A DNA stretch of 64,000 bases, taken from contig DAHVOW010000004.1 in the NCBI GenBank assembly GCA_027318585.1, positions 1 through 64,000 of the forward strand, read 5' to 3'. This DNA comes from Methanobacteriaceae archaeon. GTDB lineage: Archaea; Methanobacteriota; Methanobacteria; Methanobacteriales; Methanobacteriaceae. This document shows positions 43,834-55,357 of this stretch, piece after piece. Both the position numbers and the translations under genes were made by a program. Each line of letters starts with the position of its first letter. The stretch's first letter is position 1. Under the pieces are notes generated by a model. That model made no database searches and was not told the DNA's origin. It saw only the letters and a program-made list of their open reading frames with translations.

Positions 43834-45086
43834 ATGCCAAAAACCATGGCAGAAAAAATACTAGCCAAAGCAGCAGGAATTGAAGAAGTTAATGCTGGAG
43901 AAATAGTAATGGCCAATATAGACGTGGCCATGACCCACGATCTAACCGGACCCTTATCAGTAGAGTCATTTAAGAAGATTGGGGTGGATGAAGTATGGGA
44001 TCCAGAAAAAGTCGTGGTGATATTCGACCACCAGGTACCAGCTGATTCACTGGAAGCAGCTCAAAATCACCTTATTATGAGAGAATTTGTCACTACCCAT
44101 AAAATAAATAATTTTTACGATTTGAAGGAAGGAGTTTGTCATCAAGTACTCCCGGAGAAAGGGCATGTGGTCCCCGGAGAGGTAGTGGTTGGAACAGACT
44201 CGCATACATGCACTCACGGTGCATTAGGGGCATTTTCAACGGGTATAGGTTCAACAGACATGGCCATGGTATTTGCCACGGGTAAATTATGGTTTAAAGT
44301 ACCAGAAACCATTAGATTCCAAATCGATGGTAAACTAGGCCCACATGTTTATTCTAAGGACGTAGTTCTCGATATAATTGGACAAATAGGGGCTGATGGT
44401 GCTACCTATCAGGCCTGCGAGTTTGGTGGAGAAACCACCAGTAACATGTCAGTTTCAGATCGGATGGTGTTATGTAATATGGCCATGGGAAAATGGGTGG
44501 TAAAACTGGCCTCATAGAGCCTGATGAAAAGACCATTAAATACGTTGAAGGAAGATCAAGTAAGAAATACCAGATATTCCGAACCGATGAAGACGCAGAA
44601 TCACTCACCACCATGCATGTTGATATAAACGATCTGGAGCCCCAGATAGCCTGCCCTCATAATGTCGATAATGTAAAACCAGTGAGCGAGGTAGAAGGAA
44701 CCCCCATTGACCAAATATTTTTAGGATCATGTACAAATGGGCGTATAGATGATATGCGCGTGGCCGCTAAAATTTTAAAAGGAAAAGAAGTCTCTCCGAA
44801 CGTGCGCATGTTGGTAATACCTGCTTCCAGAGAAGTCTATCGCAATGCACTGGATGAAGGTCTGATGAACATATTCGTGGATGCTGGTGCACTAGTATGC
44901 AACCCCTGCTGCGGGCCCTGCCTGGGTGGACATGTAGGCCTCTTAGGACCTGGCGAGGTTAGCCTTTCCACTTCTAACCGCAACTTCAAGGGACGGCAGG
45001 GAAGCCCCGAAGCCGAAGTTTACCTTAGTTCAGCAGCAGTGGCAGCCGCATCTGCCATAAAAGGAAAAATTACCGATCCCCGCTAA
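43834..45086 (+). pseudogene. leuC: 3-isopropylmalate dehydratase large subunit LeuC, with a -1 frameshift
   Basis: Two overlapping frames (43834-44517 and 44493-45086) together give one complete aconitase-family large subunit of ~417 residues. The first half has [14 protein letters not shown] and [15 protein letters not shown]; the second has FLGSCTNGRIDDMR and CNPCCGPCLGG, supplying the three Fe-S cysteines. The break lies between [10 protein letters not shown] and [12 protein letters not shown], exactly at GGGAAAA (44487-44493). Without a -1 slip or one extra A the product stops at 44517. It may be a sequencing or assembly indel, a real mutation, or programmed slippage. leuD and leuB follow. 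Homoaconitase is the alternative specificity. Confidence 0.8.
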
Positions 45087-45154
45087 TAACCGGTTATGGA
45101 GATAATATTAATCTAATAATGCCAATATATAGGAGCTTCAAATAAGGTGATATT

Positions 45155-45664
45155 ATGGATAAAATCATTAAAGGAAAGGTTTGGAAGTTTGGAGACGATG
45201 TTGATACCGATATAATCATCCCTGGCCGATATCTGGTTTTAACTGGGGAAAAGGAACTGGCTGCCTGTGTGATGGAAGGTTGCGATCCGGATTTCTCCAA
45301 AAAAGTTAAAAAGGGAGATATCATAGTGGCGGGAAAGAACTTTGGCTGCGGATCATCCCGGGAACATGCCCCTATAGCCATCAAGGGGGCGGGTGTGGCT
45401 GCTGTGGTGGCCGAGTCCTTTGCCAGGATATTCTACAGAAACTCCATAAATATTGGGCTGTTCTTGATAGAAGCTAAGGATATTTCAGGAAGCATCCTAG
45501 AAGGGGATGAAATCGAGATTGATGTGGATAAAGGAACTCTGAGGGATTTAAACAACTCCGAAGAATTTGAAATCAAACCCCTGCCGGATTTCATGCTGGG
45601 TATTATGGAGGAAGGAGGTCTCATCAGCTACCTGAAGAATCACCTAGCCGAGATAAAAGTTTAG
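45155..45664 (+). CDS. leuD: 3-isopropylmalate dehydratase small subunit LeuD
   Basis: 169 residues. Swivelling domain of the isopropylmalate isomerase: GDDVDTDIIIPGRYL near residue 14, GKNFGCGSSREHAP near 60, RIFYRNSINIGL. The substrate loop reads YLVL (in GRYLVLTGEKEL); I recall that methanogen homoaconitase small subunits carry YLRT and isopropylmalate isomerases YLV-hydrophobic, which favours LeuD over HacB. It acts with the large subunit just upstream (68-bp spacer) in leucine synthesis. Confidence 0.88.
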   Translation: MDKIIKGKVWKFGDDVDTDIIIPGRYLVLTGEKELAACVMEGCDPDFSKKVKKGDIIVAGKNFGCGSSREHAPIAIKGAGVAAVVAESFARIFYRNSINIGLFLIEAKDISGSILEGDEIEIDVDKGTLRDLNNSEEFEIKPLPDFMLGIMEEGGLISYLKNHLAEIKV

Positions 45665-45753
45665 TAGCTTCCCAATGGGTTAATTTTGGTTTTATAGATC
45701 ATAAAATACGAACATGGAAATAGTTGATAGAAAAGGTAATAGGAGTAGTGGTT

Positions 45754-46740
45754 ATGTATAAAATAGCGGTTATACCTGGCGATGGAATTGGAAAAGAGGT
45801 TATGGAAGCTACATTACATGTTTTAGAAGCATTGAATGTTGAATTTGATTACCAGTTTGCCGAAGCAGGTGATGAATTTATGGAAAAAAGTGGGGTGGCA
45901 TTGCCCCAGGAAACGGTGGACATAGTAAAAAATTCGCAAGCATGCCTTTTTGGTGCAGCGGGCGAATCTGCTGCCGATGTAATTGTAAAAATGAGGCAAG
46001 AATTAGATCTTTACGTAAATCTACGTCCAGTTAAATCATATCCTGGAACCAATTGTCTTTTTGATAATCTGGACTTTGTCATTGTGCGAGAGAACACCGA
46101 AGGGCTTTACATTGGGAGGGAAGAGTACACTGAAGAGGGAGCCACAGCCCTGCGAGTCATCACCAGAAAAGCATCAGAGAGAATTTGTAAATTCGCCTTC
46201 GACTACGCCAAAAAGACAAATCGGAGTAAAATAACAGCTGTACACAAAGCAAACGTTTTGAAAAAGACTGATGGATTGTTCAAAGAGATTTTTTACCAAA
46301 TCGCGGAAGAATATCCTGATATGGAGTTGGATGACCGTTACGTGGATGCCACGGCCATGTTCTTTATCACCAAACCAGAAATGTTCGATGTCATCGTAAC
46401 TACTAACCTCTTTGGAGATATATTATCCGATGAGGGGGCTGGATTAGTGGGTGGCTTAGGATTAATACCCTCGGCTAACATTGGAGAAAAACAGGGTCTT
46501 TTTGAACCGGTACATGGCTCGGCACCAAGTCATGCCGGAAAAGGCACCGCCAACCCCTCGGCCATGATTCTCTCGGCGGTTTTAATGCTGGACTATCTGG
46601 AAGAGCATGAAGAAGCTCGGCGATTGGAAGAATCACTGGTGGCCGTGCTGGCTGAGGGTGAAGTGGTCACCGCTGATCTGAATGGTAAAGCTTCTACTAT
46701 GGAAATGGCCAGGGAAGTAAGACGTAAACTGGAAGCATAA
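45754..46740 (+). CDS. leuB: 3-isopropylmalate dehydrogenase LeuB (or isohomocitrate dehydrogenase paralogue)
   Basis: 328 residues from ATG 45754, with TAGGAG upstream; a TTG at 45724 would add ten residues ahead of the family-typical MYKIAVIPGDGIG. NAD-dependent beta-decarboxylating dehydrogenase: GDGIGKEV, LYVNLRPVKSYPG, VIVRENTEGLYIGRE, the Tyr/Lys region AVHKANVLKKTDG, and TTNLFGDILSDEGAGLVGGLG with PVHGSAPSHAGKG. Methanogens have two paralogues, LeuB and AksF, hard to separate by eye; the leuCD context favours LeuB. Confidence 0.85.
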   Translation: MYKIAVIPGDGIGKEVMEATLHVLEALNVEFDYQFAEAGDEFMEKSGVALPQETVDIVKNSQACLFGAAGESAADVIVKMRQELDLYVNLRPVKSYPGTNCLFDNLDFVIVRENTEGLYIGREEYTEEGATALRVITRKASERICKFAFDYAKKTNRSKITAVHKANVLKKTDGLFKEIFYQIAEEYPDMELDDRYVDATAMFFITKPEMFDVIVTTNLFGDILSDEGAGLVGGLGLIPSANIGEKQGLFEPVHGSAPSHAGKGTANPSAMILSAVLMLDYLEEHEEARRLEESLVAVLAEGEVVTADLNGKASTMEMAREVRRKLEA

Positions 46741-46879
46741 TAACTAAAAAAAGAGCATCCTAGTTTAGTCAGGTCGGTGGGGTCTGAAGTAGAGTACAAT
46801 TAGAAGTGATATGGTAATGTAGTAATCTATGAAATACAAACTATTAATGAAATTCTTGAACTGAAATCTTAGGATTATC

Positions 46880-48076
46880 ATGAAAACCGCTGATATAAGA
46901 GCTGACATCCCACTCTTGGAAGATTATATTTATCTAGACGCGGCCAGCACTACCCCTACCCCTCGACCAGTGGTGGAAGCCATGTGTGATTACTTTTATC
47001 ACTATAATGCCAATACTGGTAGGGGCGCTTATCGCCTAGCAGTGAAAGCCACATATGAAATGGAAAAAGCCAGAAAAAAATTGGCCAATTTTTTTAATGC
47101 CAGTCCCGATGAAATAATATTCACCAAAAATACTACTGAAGCAATAAATCTGGTTGCCAGGGGCATGAACTTCAATAAAGGCGACAGAGTCGTTGTTTCC
47201 AACATGGAACATCACTCCAACCTGATTCCATGGTTTAACCTACAAAAAAGAGGGGTAGAGGTCGAAGTTGTCACGGCCAACCCCGAGGGTGTTGTTGACC
47301 CCTATGATATAGAAAATGCTATTGATAAAAACACTAAACTTTTGACCATCACCCACATATCTAATTCCATTGGATCAGTACAGCCAGTGAAAGAACTGGG
47401 CAAAATAGCCAAGCAAAATGGCATACCCTACTTAATTGACGCAGCACAGTCAGCTGGACACTTAAAAATAAACGTAAAAAATCTTAATGCAGATTTCATA
47501 GCCTTTCCAGGTCATAAAGGTCTGCTGGGTCCAGTGGGCACTGGATTTTTGTACTGTGGCCAGGGGCTTCAGGAGAAAATGGAACCAATAAATCTGGGTG
47601 GAGGTACGGTGGAAGATGTCTCCGGGAAAGCTTTCCAATTAACACCGTGTCCCAGTCGCTTTGAAGGAGGAACGCAGAATATAGTGGGTTTTATTGGTTT
47701 AGGGGCAGCAGTTGACTATGTGAAACGTATTGGTATTTTAAAAATCGAAAAACACGATAAAAAGCTTACTCAACTTCTGTACAAACGGCTCCATAATATG
47801 GGAGGAGTAACTGTATACGGCAGTCCAGAAAATATTTATGGAATAGTATCCTTCAATATTGATGGAATAAACCCCCATGACCTGGCCAAGATCCTGGACG
47901 AAACACAGAACATTTGCGTTCGCAGCGGACAGCACTGTGCTATTCCTTCCATTGAACACCTGGGAGCCAGAAAAGTAGAGGGAACCGTGAGGGCATCTTT
48001 CCACTACTATAACACCCCTGAAGAAGTAAAAACACTAGGGGATTGTCTTGAAAACATTTCCCAATTTGGAAAATAA
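46880..48076 (+). CDS. SufS/CsdA-type cysteine desulfurase
   Basis: 398 residues, class V aminotransferase fold. It takes sulfur from cysteine as a persulfide for Fe-S or thiolation pathways. Visible: YIYLDAASTTPTPRPVVEAM, EIIFTKNTTEAINLVA, NMEHHSNLIPW, LIDAAQSAGH, PLP lysine K213 in FPGHKGLLGPVG and catalytic C353 in RSGQHCAIP. The short extended loop around the Cys is the group II (SufS) type. Many methanogens lack such an enzyme and use other sulfur sources, so its presence bears on the DsrE cluster at 14.8 kb. No scaffold gene is adjacent. Confidence 0.92.
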   Translation: MKTADIRADIPLLEDYIYLDAASTTPTPRPVVEAMCDYFYHYNANTGRGAYRLAVKATYEMEKARKKLANFFNASPDEIIFTKNTTEAINLVARGMNFNKGDRVVVSNMEHHSNLIPWFNLQKRGVEVEVVTANPEGVVDPYDIENAIDKNTKLLTITHISNSIGSVQPVKELGKIAKQNGIPYLIDAAQSAGHLKINVKNLNADFIAFPGHKGLLGPVGTGFLYCGQGLQEKMEPINLGGGTVEDVSGKAFQLTPCPSRFEGGTQNIVGFIGLGAAVDYVKRIGILKIEKHDKKLTQLLYKRLHNMGGVTVYGSPENIYGIVSFNIDGINPHDLAKILDETQNICVRSGQHCAIPSIEHLGARKVEGTVRASFHYYNTPEEVKTLGDCLENISQFGK

Positions 48077-48102
48077 GATACGAGAATAAAGGAGATTATC
48101 AA

Positions 48103-48186
48103 ATGGATCGTCCACAAATAATAGCTCTGTTCATCGTGGTGATTATGATCATTAGTTCGGTGGCTGCAATTGTATTAGCATTCTAA
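48103..48186 (+). CDS. 27-residue single-helix membrane peptide
   Basis: ATG 48103 to TAA 48186, with a good AAAGGAG site seven bases upstream. The product starts MDRPQIIALFIVVIMIISSV and is hydrophobic from residue 6 to the end, one membrane helix. It lies 26 bp after the cysteine desulfurase stop and before ribH with its own TATA box (GATATAAATC at 48251). The sequence is too short for homology by eye. The match of binding site, start and length to a membrane span is the case for it being real. Confidence 0.55.
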   Translation: MDRPQIIALFIVVIMIISSVAAIVLAF

Positions 48187-48303
48187 TGGATATTCTAAAT
48201 AAGTAGATAATTAATTTAATATAATAATTTTAAAAAAATTCTTATCTGCGGATATAAATCTGAGAATAAAAGAAGGTATATTAATCACTGGGAGGAACTA
48301 AGC

Positions 48304-48714
48304 ATGGTTAAGGTTAGGATTGGGGCCGTGGTTGCTGAATTCAACTACGATATAACTCAAATGATGTTAGAACTTGCAAAAGAGCACGCTAAATTTTTAG
48401 ATTCGGAAATAACTCAAGTTATCACTGTTCCAGGGGTTTTTGACATGCCCCTGGCCATAAAGAAACTTTTGGAAATGGATGATATCGATGCCGCAATAAC
48501 CTTGGGTGCAGTAATTGAAGGGGCCACGGATCATGATCAGATTGTGGTGCAGCATGCGTCGCGAAAGATCGCGGATCTGGCCTTGGATTATGATAAACCA
48601 GTGGCCCTGGGCATTACTGGCCCAGGAATGACTCGTTTAGAGGCCCATCAACGGGTGGACTATGCTAAACGTGCCGTGGAAGCCGCAGTAAAAATGGTGG
48701 AACGACTAGAATAG
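48304..48714 (+). CDS. ribH: 6,7-dimethyl-8-ribityllumazine synthase RibH
   Basis: 136 residues, the compact archaeal lumazine synthase. It condenses the ribitylaminouracil with a four-carbon phosphate to form the riboflavin precursor; F420 and flavin synthesis share the pathway. Motifs: [51 protein letters not shown] (GAV.xG.T.H with the catalytic His) and [17 protein letters not shown] 48304 is preceded by GGGAGGA. A TATA element at 48251 suggests an independent transcript. Confidence 0.94.
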   Translation: MVKVRIGAVVAEFNYDITQMMLELAKEHAKFLDSEITQVITVPGVFDMPLAIKKLLEMDDIDAAITLGAVIEGATDHDQIVVQHASRKIADLALDYDKPVALGITGPGMTRLEAHQRVDYAKRAVEAAVKMVERLE

Positions 48715-48875
48715 TCAACTCCACTATATTCCTTTAGATTCCAACCCCTATTCATATTAGTCATCCTCGGATGGTCATATTGGCTAACTAAGTAAAACAT
48801 GGCCTGTTTTAAGGTTATATTATTATAAACAAAAAGAGGGGTTAATTTTAAACGAGAAATTGATGGAGAGATTCA

Positions 48876-49808
48876 ATGGAAATATTAACCCCCCAGGACC
48901 TCAAGGAAAAATTTCAGGACCCCTGGATAGTTCCTTATCATAAAGTACTTACAATGGTGGACGATGACCTGGTGGAAATTGTGGAGTACCACCCCTGTAT
49001 CGGAGGGTCAGAATGGATGGTCTACCAATATGGGAGGTCTAGTGAACTGGTACTAAAATCTGAAAGAGATGGTAACCGACACACTTATCTCACCAGGGTG
49101 GGCAAAGTGAATTTGAATCTTAAACCCAGCTTCCGTGCTGCAGGAATCGAAGAAGTTGCAGTTGAAGGAGATGAAGTGCGCGTAGTTCATGCTGGCCTTG
49201 CTGGAGCTGGAGTGGGAGCTGGAATGTGCCGGGGAATGGCAGAGGGAGTTAAAAGAATTGAACTTTATAATGTGGGCGGAGGATCCAAGTTAGGCAGAGC
49301 TGCGGTAATAACCCCTCGTATGGAGAAAATAGTTCTGGGTGTAGATGATACTGATACCAAAGAAGAAGGAGCGACTTGGACCATGGCCCATAATGTTGCG
49401 ATGGAACTTGCGAAAAAGGGTTATCAGTATCTGGATCATGTTACAGTTCAGCTGTACCCCCATAACCCCCATAAAACCCAGAATTGTGTGGCTATAGCCC
49501 TTGTATTCGCTATAAAACCTGGTGAAAGGGAAAACTTGGTAAAAGAAACATGTAAATTATTAAAAAACTACACTTTATCTGATAAAACAGCAATTGCAGT
49601 CCTTTCTGGGATTAAAGTACCTGAAAAGCTTAGAAAATATTCTGAAGCTACTAAGAAGTCCATGATCACAGTGGAACAAGCCGAAGATGTTGCCAGAGAA
49701 ACCGGGGTGGAACTGGTGGAAGTCACTGGCAAACAGGGAAAAATTGGGGCCTTAGCTGCTCTGGGCGTTTATAATGATTTGAAGGAAGCCGCCCGGGTTT
49801 ATGAATAG
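48876..49808 (+). CDS. mmp11: Methanogenesis marker protein 11
   Basis: 310 residues. This family is restricted to methanogens and recognised here by PWIVPYHKVLTMVDDDLVEIVEYHPCIGGSEW at its start (given in two parts: PWIVPYHKVLTMVDDD and VEYHPCIGGSEW) and by the GVDDTDTKEEGATW element in the middle, which resembles the TiaS/DUF1743 nucleotide-binding motif. A glycine-rich stretch (HAGLAGAGVGAGMCRGMAEG) precedes it. Exact biochemical role unknown; the family tracks the presence of methyl-coenzyme M reductase. Single gene with its own TATA element (TTATTATAAAC, ~48822). Confidence 0.9.
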   Translation: MEILTPQDLKEKFQDPWIVPYHKVLTMVDDDLVEIVEYHPCIGGSEWMVYQYGRSSELVLKSERDGNRHTYLTRVGKVNLNLKPSFRAAGIEEVAVEGDEVRVVHAGLAGAGVGAGMCRGMAEGVKRIELYNVGGGSKLGRAAVITPRMEKIVLGVDDTDTKEEGATWTMAHNVAMELAKKGYQYLDHVTVQLYPHNPHKTQNCVAIALVFAIKPGERENLVKETCKLLKNYTLSDKTAIAVLSGIKVPEKLRKYSEATKKSMITVEQAEDVARETGVELVEVTGKQGKIGALAALGVYNDLKEAARVYE

Positions 49809-49886
49809 TAGATCCAGATTTTCATTAATTAATTTATTTTTAATTCATAACCGTATCAGAGCTAGTATTCGATATAAATAGGTAAA

Positions 49887-51605
49887 TTAACCCGTGAAAA
49901 TAACATTAAGGAATTTTCCTCTCGCTGCACTGGGAATTTCCATGTCGGATTTCACATTACCTTCAATTTCTATTTTCACAGTATCTTGTCCACTTTGGAT
50001 GTAAATCGTTGTGATTGGTTTATTGATATTTATATAAATTTCACGGTATTTAACGCCGTTTACATATATGTTATAGGTGCCGTTATTGAATATTCCAGTT
50101 GTACTGCTTATTTTTTGGTCGTTCAAGTAGATGTGGATGTTCTTACCATCATCCTCTCCACTTCGCAGGATCACCCCTTCTTTGACTTTCAGATCCCCTG
50201 CATCCTGCAGAACTAGACTTCTTTCAGCATAGAGATTCTTAAAAATGTTTCTTAGATTGGTATCGGGAATAACATCCCTAATATTCAAACCAAAGTATTC
50301 ACGGGCATCATAAGGTATGCGCAGAACATTTTCTTCCCCGGGGAGGTTCTGAGTCAAATTATAACGACGTTGGTTAATGTAAATAAAGTCACCGTAGCCT
50401 AGACCCAGAGTACTCATTGCATCTGGTGGGCTTCTAATCAGTGAAGACTCATTTTCAAGGGCACTATCTACCAAGTAAGGCCCTCTAATGTCAAAACTCT
50501 TGTTTTCGGTAACGTTTTTCCATATTATCAGGTTTCGGGAGGCGGGTTCAATGGATATTTTACCCTCATCCACATGCACTGATCCTAACAGAGTCGCCAG
50601 CATGGCCACCATGATTAGTCCTGATACTATCATGGGAGAATGCATGTAAAAGAACGATCTTAAATTCCGAGATTTACCATCTGATCTGATCAAGGATCGG
50701 AATGAAGTTTTAAATATGCGTATAATATAGAAAATAGCCACTATAGCTCCAATAAGGGATATTAAAAGGCCCAATTGCACGGGGAAGAATCTTATGAAGA
50801 ACACGCAGAAAAATCCGAGGGTCGCTAATGAAAGGCCCAGTAAACCCATTCTTATGTGTTTTCCCAGGGTATCAATCATGGTGATGCGGCCGTACTCAGT
50901 GGCCCGATCCACAATGGTTCTTACTACTTCAGTGGCCACTATATTAAGCTCGTGAAGTGAGGAAAGTACATGATCGATTTTTCCTATGTCAACCTCTTTA
51001 ATTCTCATTCCCCGGACGTCAGCATCCAGCACTATTCCCACATCAACTCCGTAATCGTCTTCAAGTTTTATATCCTTAAGAAAAGATCTTTTAGCGGCGA
51101 ACTGTCCACTGAGGGGTTGTTCGAATTTGATCTCCGGAAAGAAAAAGTTTAAGAGAGGCTTAGCCGTAAGTTCCGTGACTCGTCCTGCTTCTCGTTTAAA
51201 TTTGGTCTTGGTAACATCTGCTTCATCCCAGAGGATGGGTTTGATGATCTTATCCACTTTATTTGCCGTTAAATTCTGGATATCAGCATCTAAGAATACA
51301 GCTATATCGCCCTTTGAATTATTAAAACCAGTTTTTATGGCTGCACCTTTTCCCCGATTCTTGATGTGACTTATGACTATGGCCCCAGCTGATTTGGCTA
51401 CTTCCCCAGTATTATCGGTGGAACCATCATCAACTACTATGATTTCATTGATATATTTAAGGGATTTAACCACTTTAACTACTTCCCCTACGGTTTTTTC
51501 TTCGTCAAATGCGGGGATAATAACTGAAACAGTCATTTCATTTTTTTCAGTTCTATTTTTAACTGATGCTAAAATTAAGACAAAAAATAGGATGATCCAA
51601 GACAC
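49887..51605 (-). CDS. Family 2 glycosyltransferase with membrane anchor and external domain
   Basis: 572 residues. After an N-terminal hydrophobic stretch (residues 1-15) comes a GT-A domain: VSVIIPAFDEEKTVGEVV, IIVVDDGSTDNTG, NRGKGAAIKTGF and the metal-binding FLDADIQNLT. Two membrane helices at ~255-300 and one at ~330-350 follow, then a ~210-residue beta-rich C-terminal domain that is predicted outside the cell. The long external part is unusual for GT2 enzymes of this type. It probably transfers sugars from nucleotide or lipid donors for surface polymer or glycoprotein synthesis. Single gene, convergent with mmp11 and divergent from purE. Confidence 0.85.
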   Translation of the reverse strand: MSWIILFFVLILASVKNRTEKNEMTVSVIIPAFDEEKTVGEVVKVVKSLKYINEIIVVDDGSTDNTGEVAKSAGAIVISHIKNRGKGAAIKTGFNNSKGDIAVFLDADIQNLTANKVDKIIKPILWDEADVTKTKFKREAGRVTELTAKPLLNFFFPEIKFEQPLSGQFAAKRSFLKDIKLEDDYGVDVGIVLDADVRGMRIKEVDIGKIDHVLSSLHELNIVATEVVRTIVDRATEYGRITMIDTLGKHIRMGLLGLSLATLGFFCVFFIRFFPVQLGLLISLIGAIVAIFYIIRIFKTSFRSLIRSDGKSRNLRSFFYMHSPMIVSGLIMVAMLATLLGSVHVDEGKISIEPASRNLIIWKNVTENKSFDIRGPYLVDSALENESSLIRSPPDAMSTLGLGYGDFIYINQRRYNLTQNLPGEENVLRIPYDAREYFGLNIRDVIPDTNLRNIFKNLYAERSLVLQDAGDLKVKEGVILRSGEDDGKNIHIYLNDQKISSTTGIFNNGTYNIYVNGVKYREIYININKPITTIYIQSGQDTVKIEIEGNVKSDMEIPSAARGKFLNVIFTG

Positions 51606-51786
51606 TAAGTCACACCTCTTTTAGTTCACTTACGTCTATCTTCGTATATATATAATTGGTGACTGTGAGTATTAATACAGAAGGTTCCAAAAAACTTTAT
51701 TACTAGTTTAACATAAAGTTTTAGTGAATAACAGCCAGAAGCATCTATAAAATCAGTTAAAACCTAGTTATGAAATGGGGCTTATC

Positions 51787-52806
51787 ATGGAACCTAAAGT
51801 GATGATACTGCTGGGAAGTGCATCCGATATAAATATTGCAGAAAAGGCTCTGGACACTCTGGAGAAATTGAAGATCCCCTACGATATCAGAGTAGCCTCC
51901 GCCCACCGGACCCATCAAAAAGTGAAGAACATAGTTACAGAAGCAACTAAAAATGGCATAGAAGTTTTCATGGGAATAGCAGGACTTTCAGCTCATTTAC
52001 CGGGCATAATAGCGGCTAATACGCATAGGCCAGTTGTTGGTGTACCGGTAGATGTTAAACTGGGGGGAATGGATGCCTTGTTTGCAACGGTACAGATGCC
52101 CTTGGGTGCCCCGGTAGCCACAGTGGGAGTTGATCGCGGTGAAAACGCTGCTATTCTATCAGCCCAGATTATTGGTATAAATGATTTAAATGTTAGAGAA
52201 AGGCTTTCATCCATGCGGAAAGACTTTTTTACCAAGGTTAAGGAAGATGAGGATAATCTTCTGGGCAATTTGCATGGTGAATACTACTCTCCCCCCCCAT
52301 GGAAGGAAATGGAAATGAAAGATAATTCGAATGAGGCATTAACATCTGAAAACGAAAACTCTCCCAAGGTAGCGGTGGTATCCGGGAGCTACTCCGATAT
52401 GAAAATCGCTAAAAAGACTACTATGTTTCTGGACAAGCTCAATATCAGTCACGAATCGGCAGTAGTGTCTCCTATAAGATCTCCTGATAAGTTTGAAAAA
52501 TTTTTGGATATAAATAAAGATGCAGAGATTTTTATTGCCATATCCGGACTTTCTGCCCATGTTACTGGTGCTGTTGTTGCCCATACAGAAAAACCAGTTT
52601 TAGGCGTACCCTGTTCCATGCGCTTAGATGGCTTAGATGCCCTGCTGTCCATGGTCAACATGCCTCCCGGGGTCCCAGTAGCAACCACAGGAATAGATTC
52701 TGGTGGAAATGCAGCTATTCTGGCTGCTGAAATGTTGGCTATTGGTGATAGTTCCATAAAGGGGGAATTACTCAACTTTAAGGGTAATATAAACTGTAAA
52801 TCCTGA
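51787..52806 (+). CDS. purE: Tandem PurE: two N5-carboxyaminoimidazole ribonucleotide mutase domains
   Basis: 339 residues from ATG 51787 (ATG 51775 is the alternative). Domain 1, to about residue 160, has all PurE motifs: GSASD, SAHRTH and AGLSAHLPG. A charged linker of ~35 residues follows, then domain 2 with GSYSD and SGLSAHVTG, but the SAHRTP-type loop reads SPIRSP, losing the histidine. PurE converts N5-CAIR or AIR plus CO2 to CAIR in purine synthesis. The second domain is probably structural or regulatory, forming the octamer with half the sites. Tandem PurE occurs in some methanogens (recollection). Confidence 0.93.
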   Translation: MEPKVMILLGSASDINIAEKALDTLEKLKIPYDIRVASAHRTHQKVKNIVTEATKNGIEVFMGIAGLSAHLPGIIAANTHRPVVGVPVDVKLGGMDALFATVQMPLGAPVATVGVDRGENAAILSAQIIGINDLNVRERLSSMRKDFFTKVKEDEDNLLGNLHGEYYSPPPWKEMEMKDNSNEALTSENENSPKVAVVSGSYSDMKIAKKTTMFLDKLNISHESAVVSPIRSPDKFEKFLDINKDAEIFIAISGLSAHVTGAVVAHTEKPVLGVPCSMRLDGLDALLSMVNMPPGVPVATTGIDSGGNAAILAAEMLAIGDSSIKGELLNFKGNINCKS

Positions 52807-52852
52807 ATTTTCTTTAATTAAGGCTATATTAATTATATTGAATATATTGCTG

Positions 52853-52974
52853 ATGAAAATGAAGATGGATGAAGATTCGGAAGATCAAAGCTGCTCTACA
52901 GTGGATGTGGTCCGAACAACTATATCTGGGGGGCAGTAGTCTTAGTACTGCTCATATTCTTCATTACATCTTAA
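52853..52974 (+). pseudogene. Small membrane-protein gene broken by a frameshift
   Basis: From ATG 52853 or 52859 the frame reads MKMKMDEDSEDQSCS and then stops at 52939. In the -1 frame, the following bases encode SGCGPNNYIWGAVVLVLLIFF and end at TAA 52974, a Gly/Cys-rich turn and a membrane helix like YjcZ-type small membrane proteins. That second frame has no start codon of its own. Joining the two with a one-base shift gives a plausible ~40-residue membrane protein. Low confidence. Confidence 0.35.
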
Positions 52975-53021
52975 AATAGGATTTCAATAGTTACTAATCA
53001 AATGGGGATGCGGGTGATTTT

Positions 53022-54305
<1,284 letters not shown>

Positions 54306-54329
54306 TAGGTAACATATATAAAAGTGCCA

Positions 54330-55343
<1,014 letters not shown>

Positions 55344-55357
55344 GATTCCCCCTGATC

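Noticed and set aside
45155..45664. Homoaconitase small subunit (HacB)
   Set aside because: Substrate loop reads YLVL, which favours isopropylmalate; the context leuC-leuD-leuB agrees. Not excluded outright.
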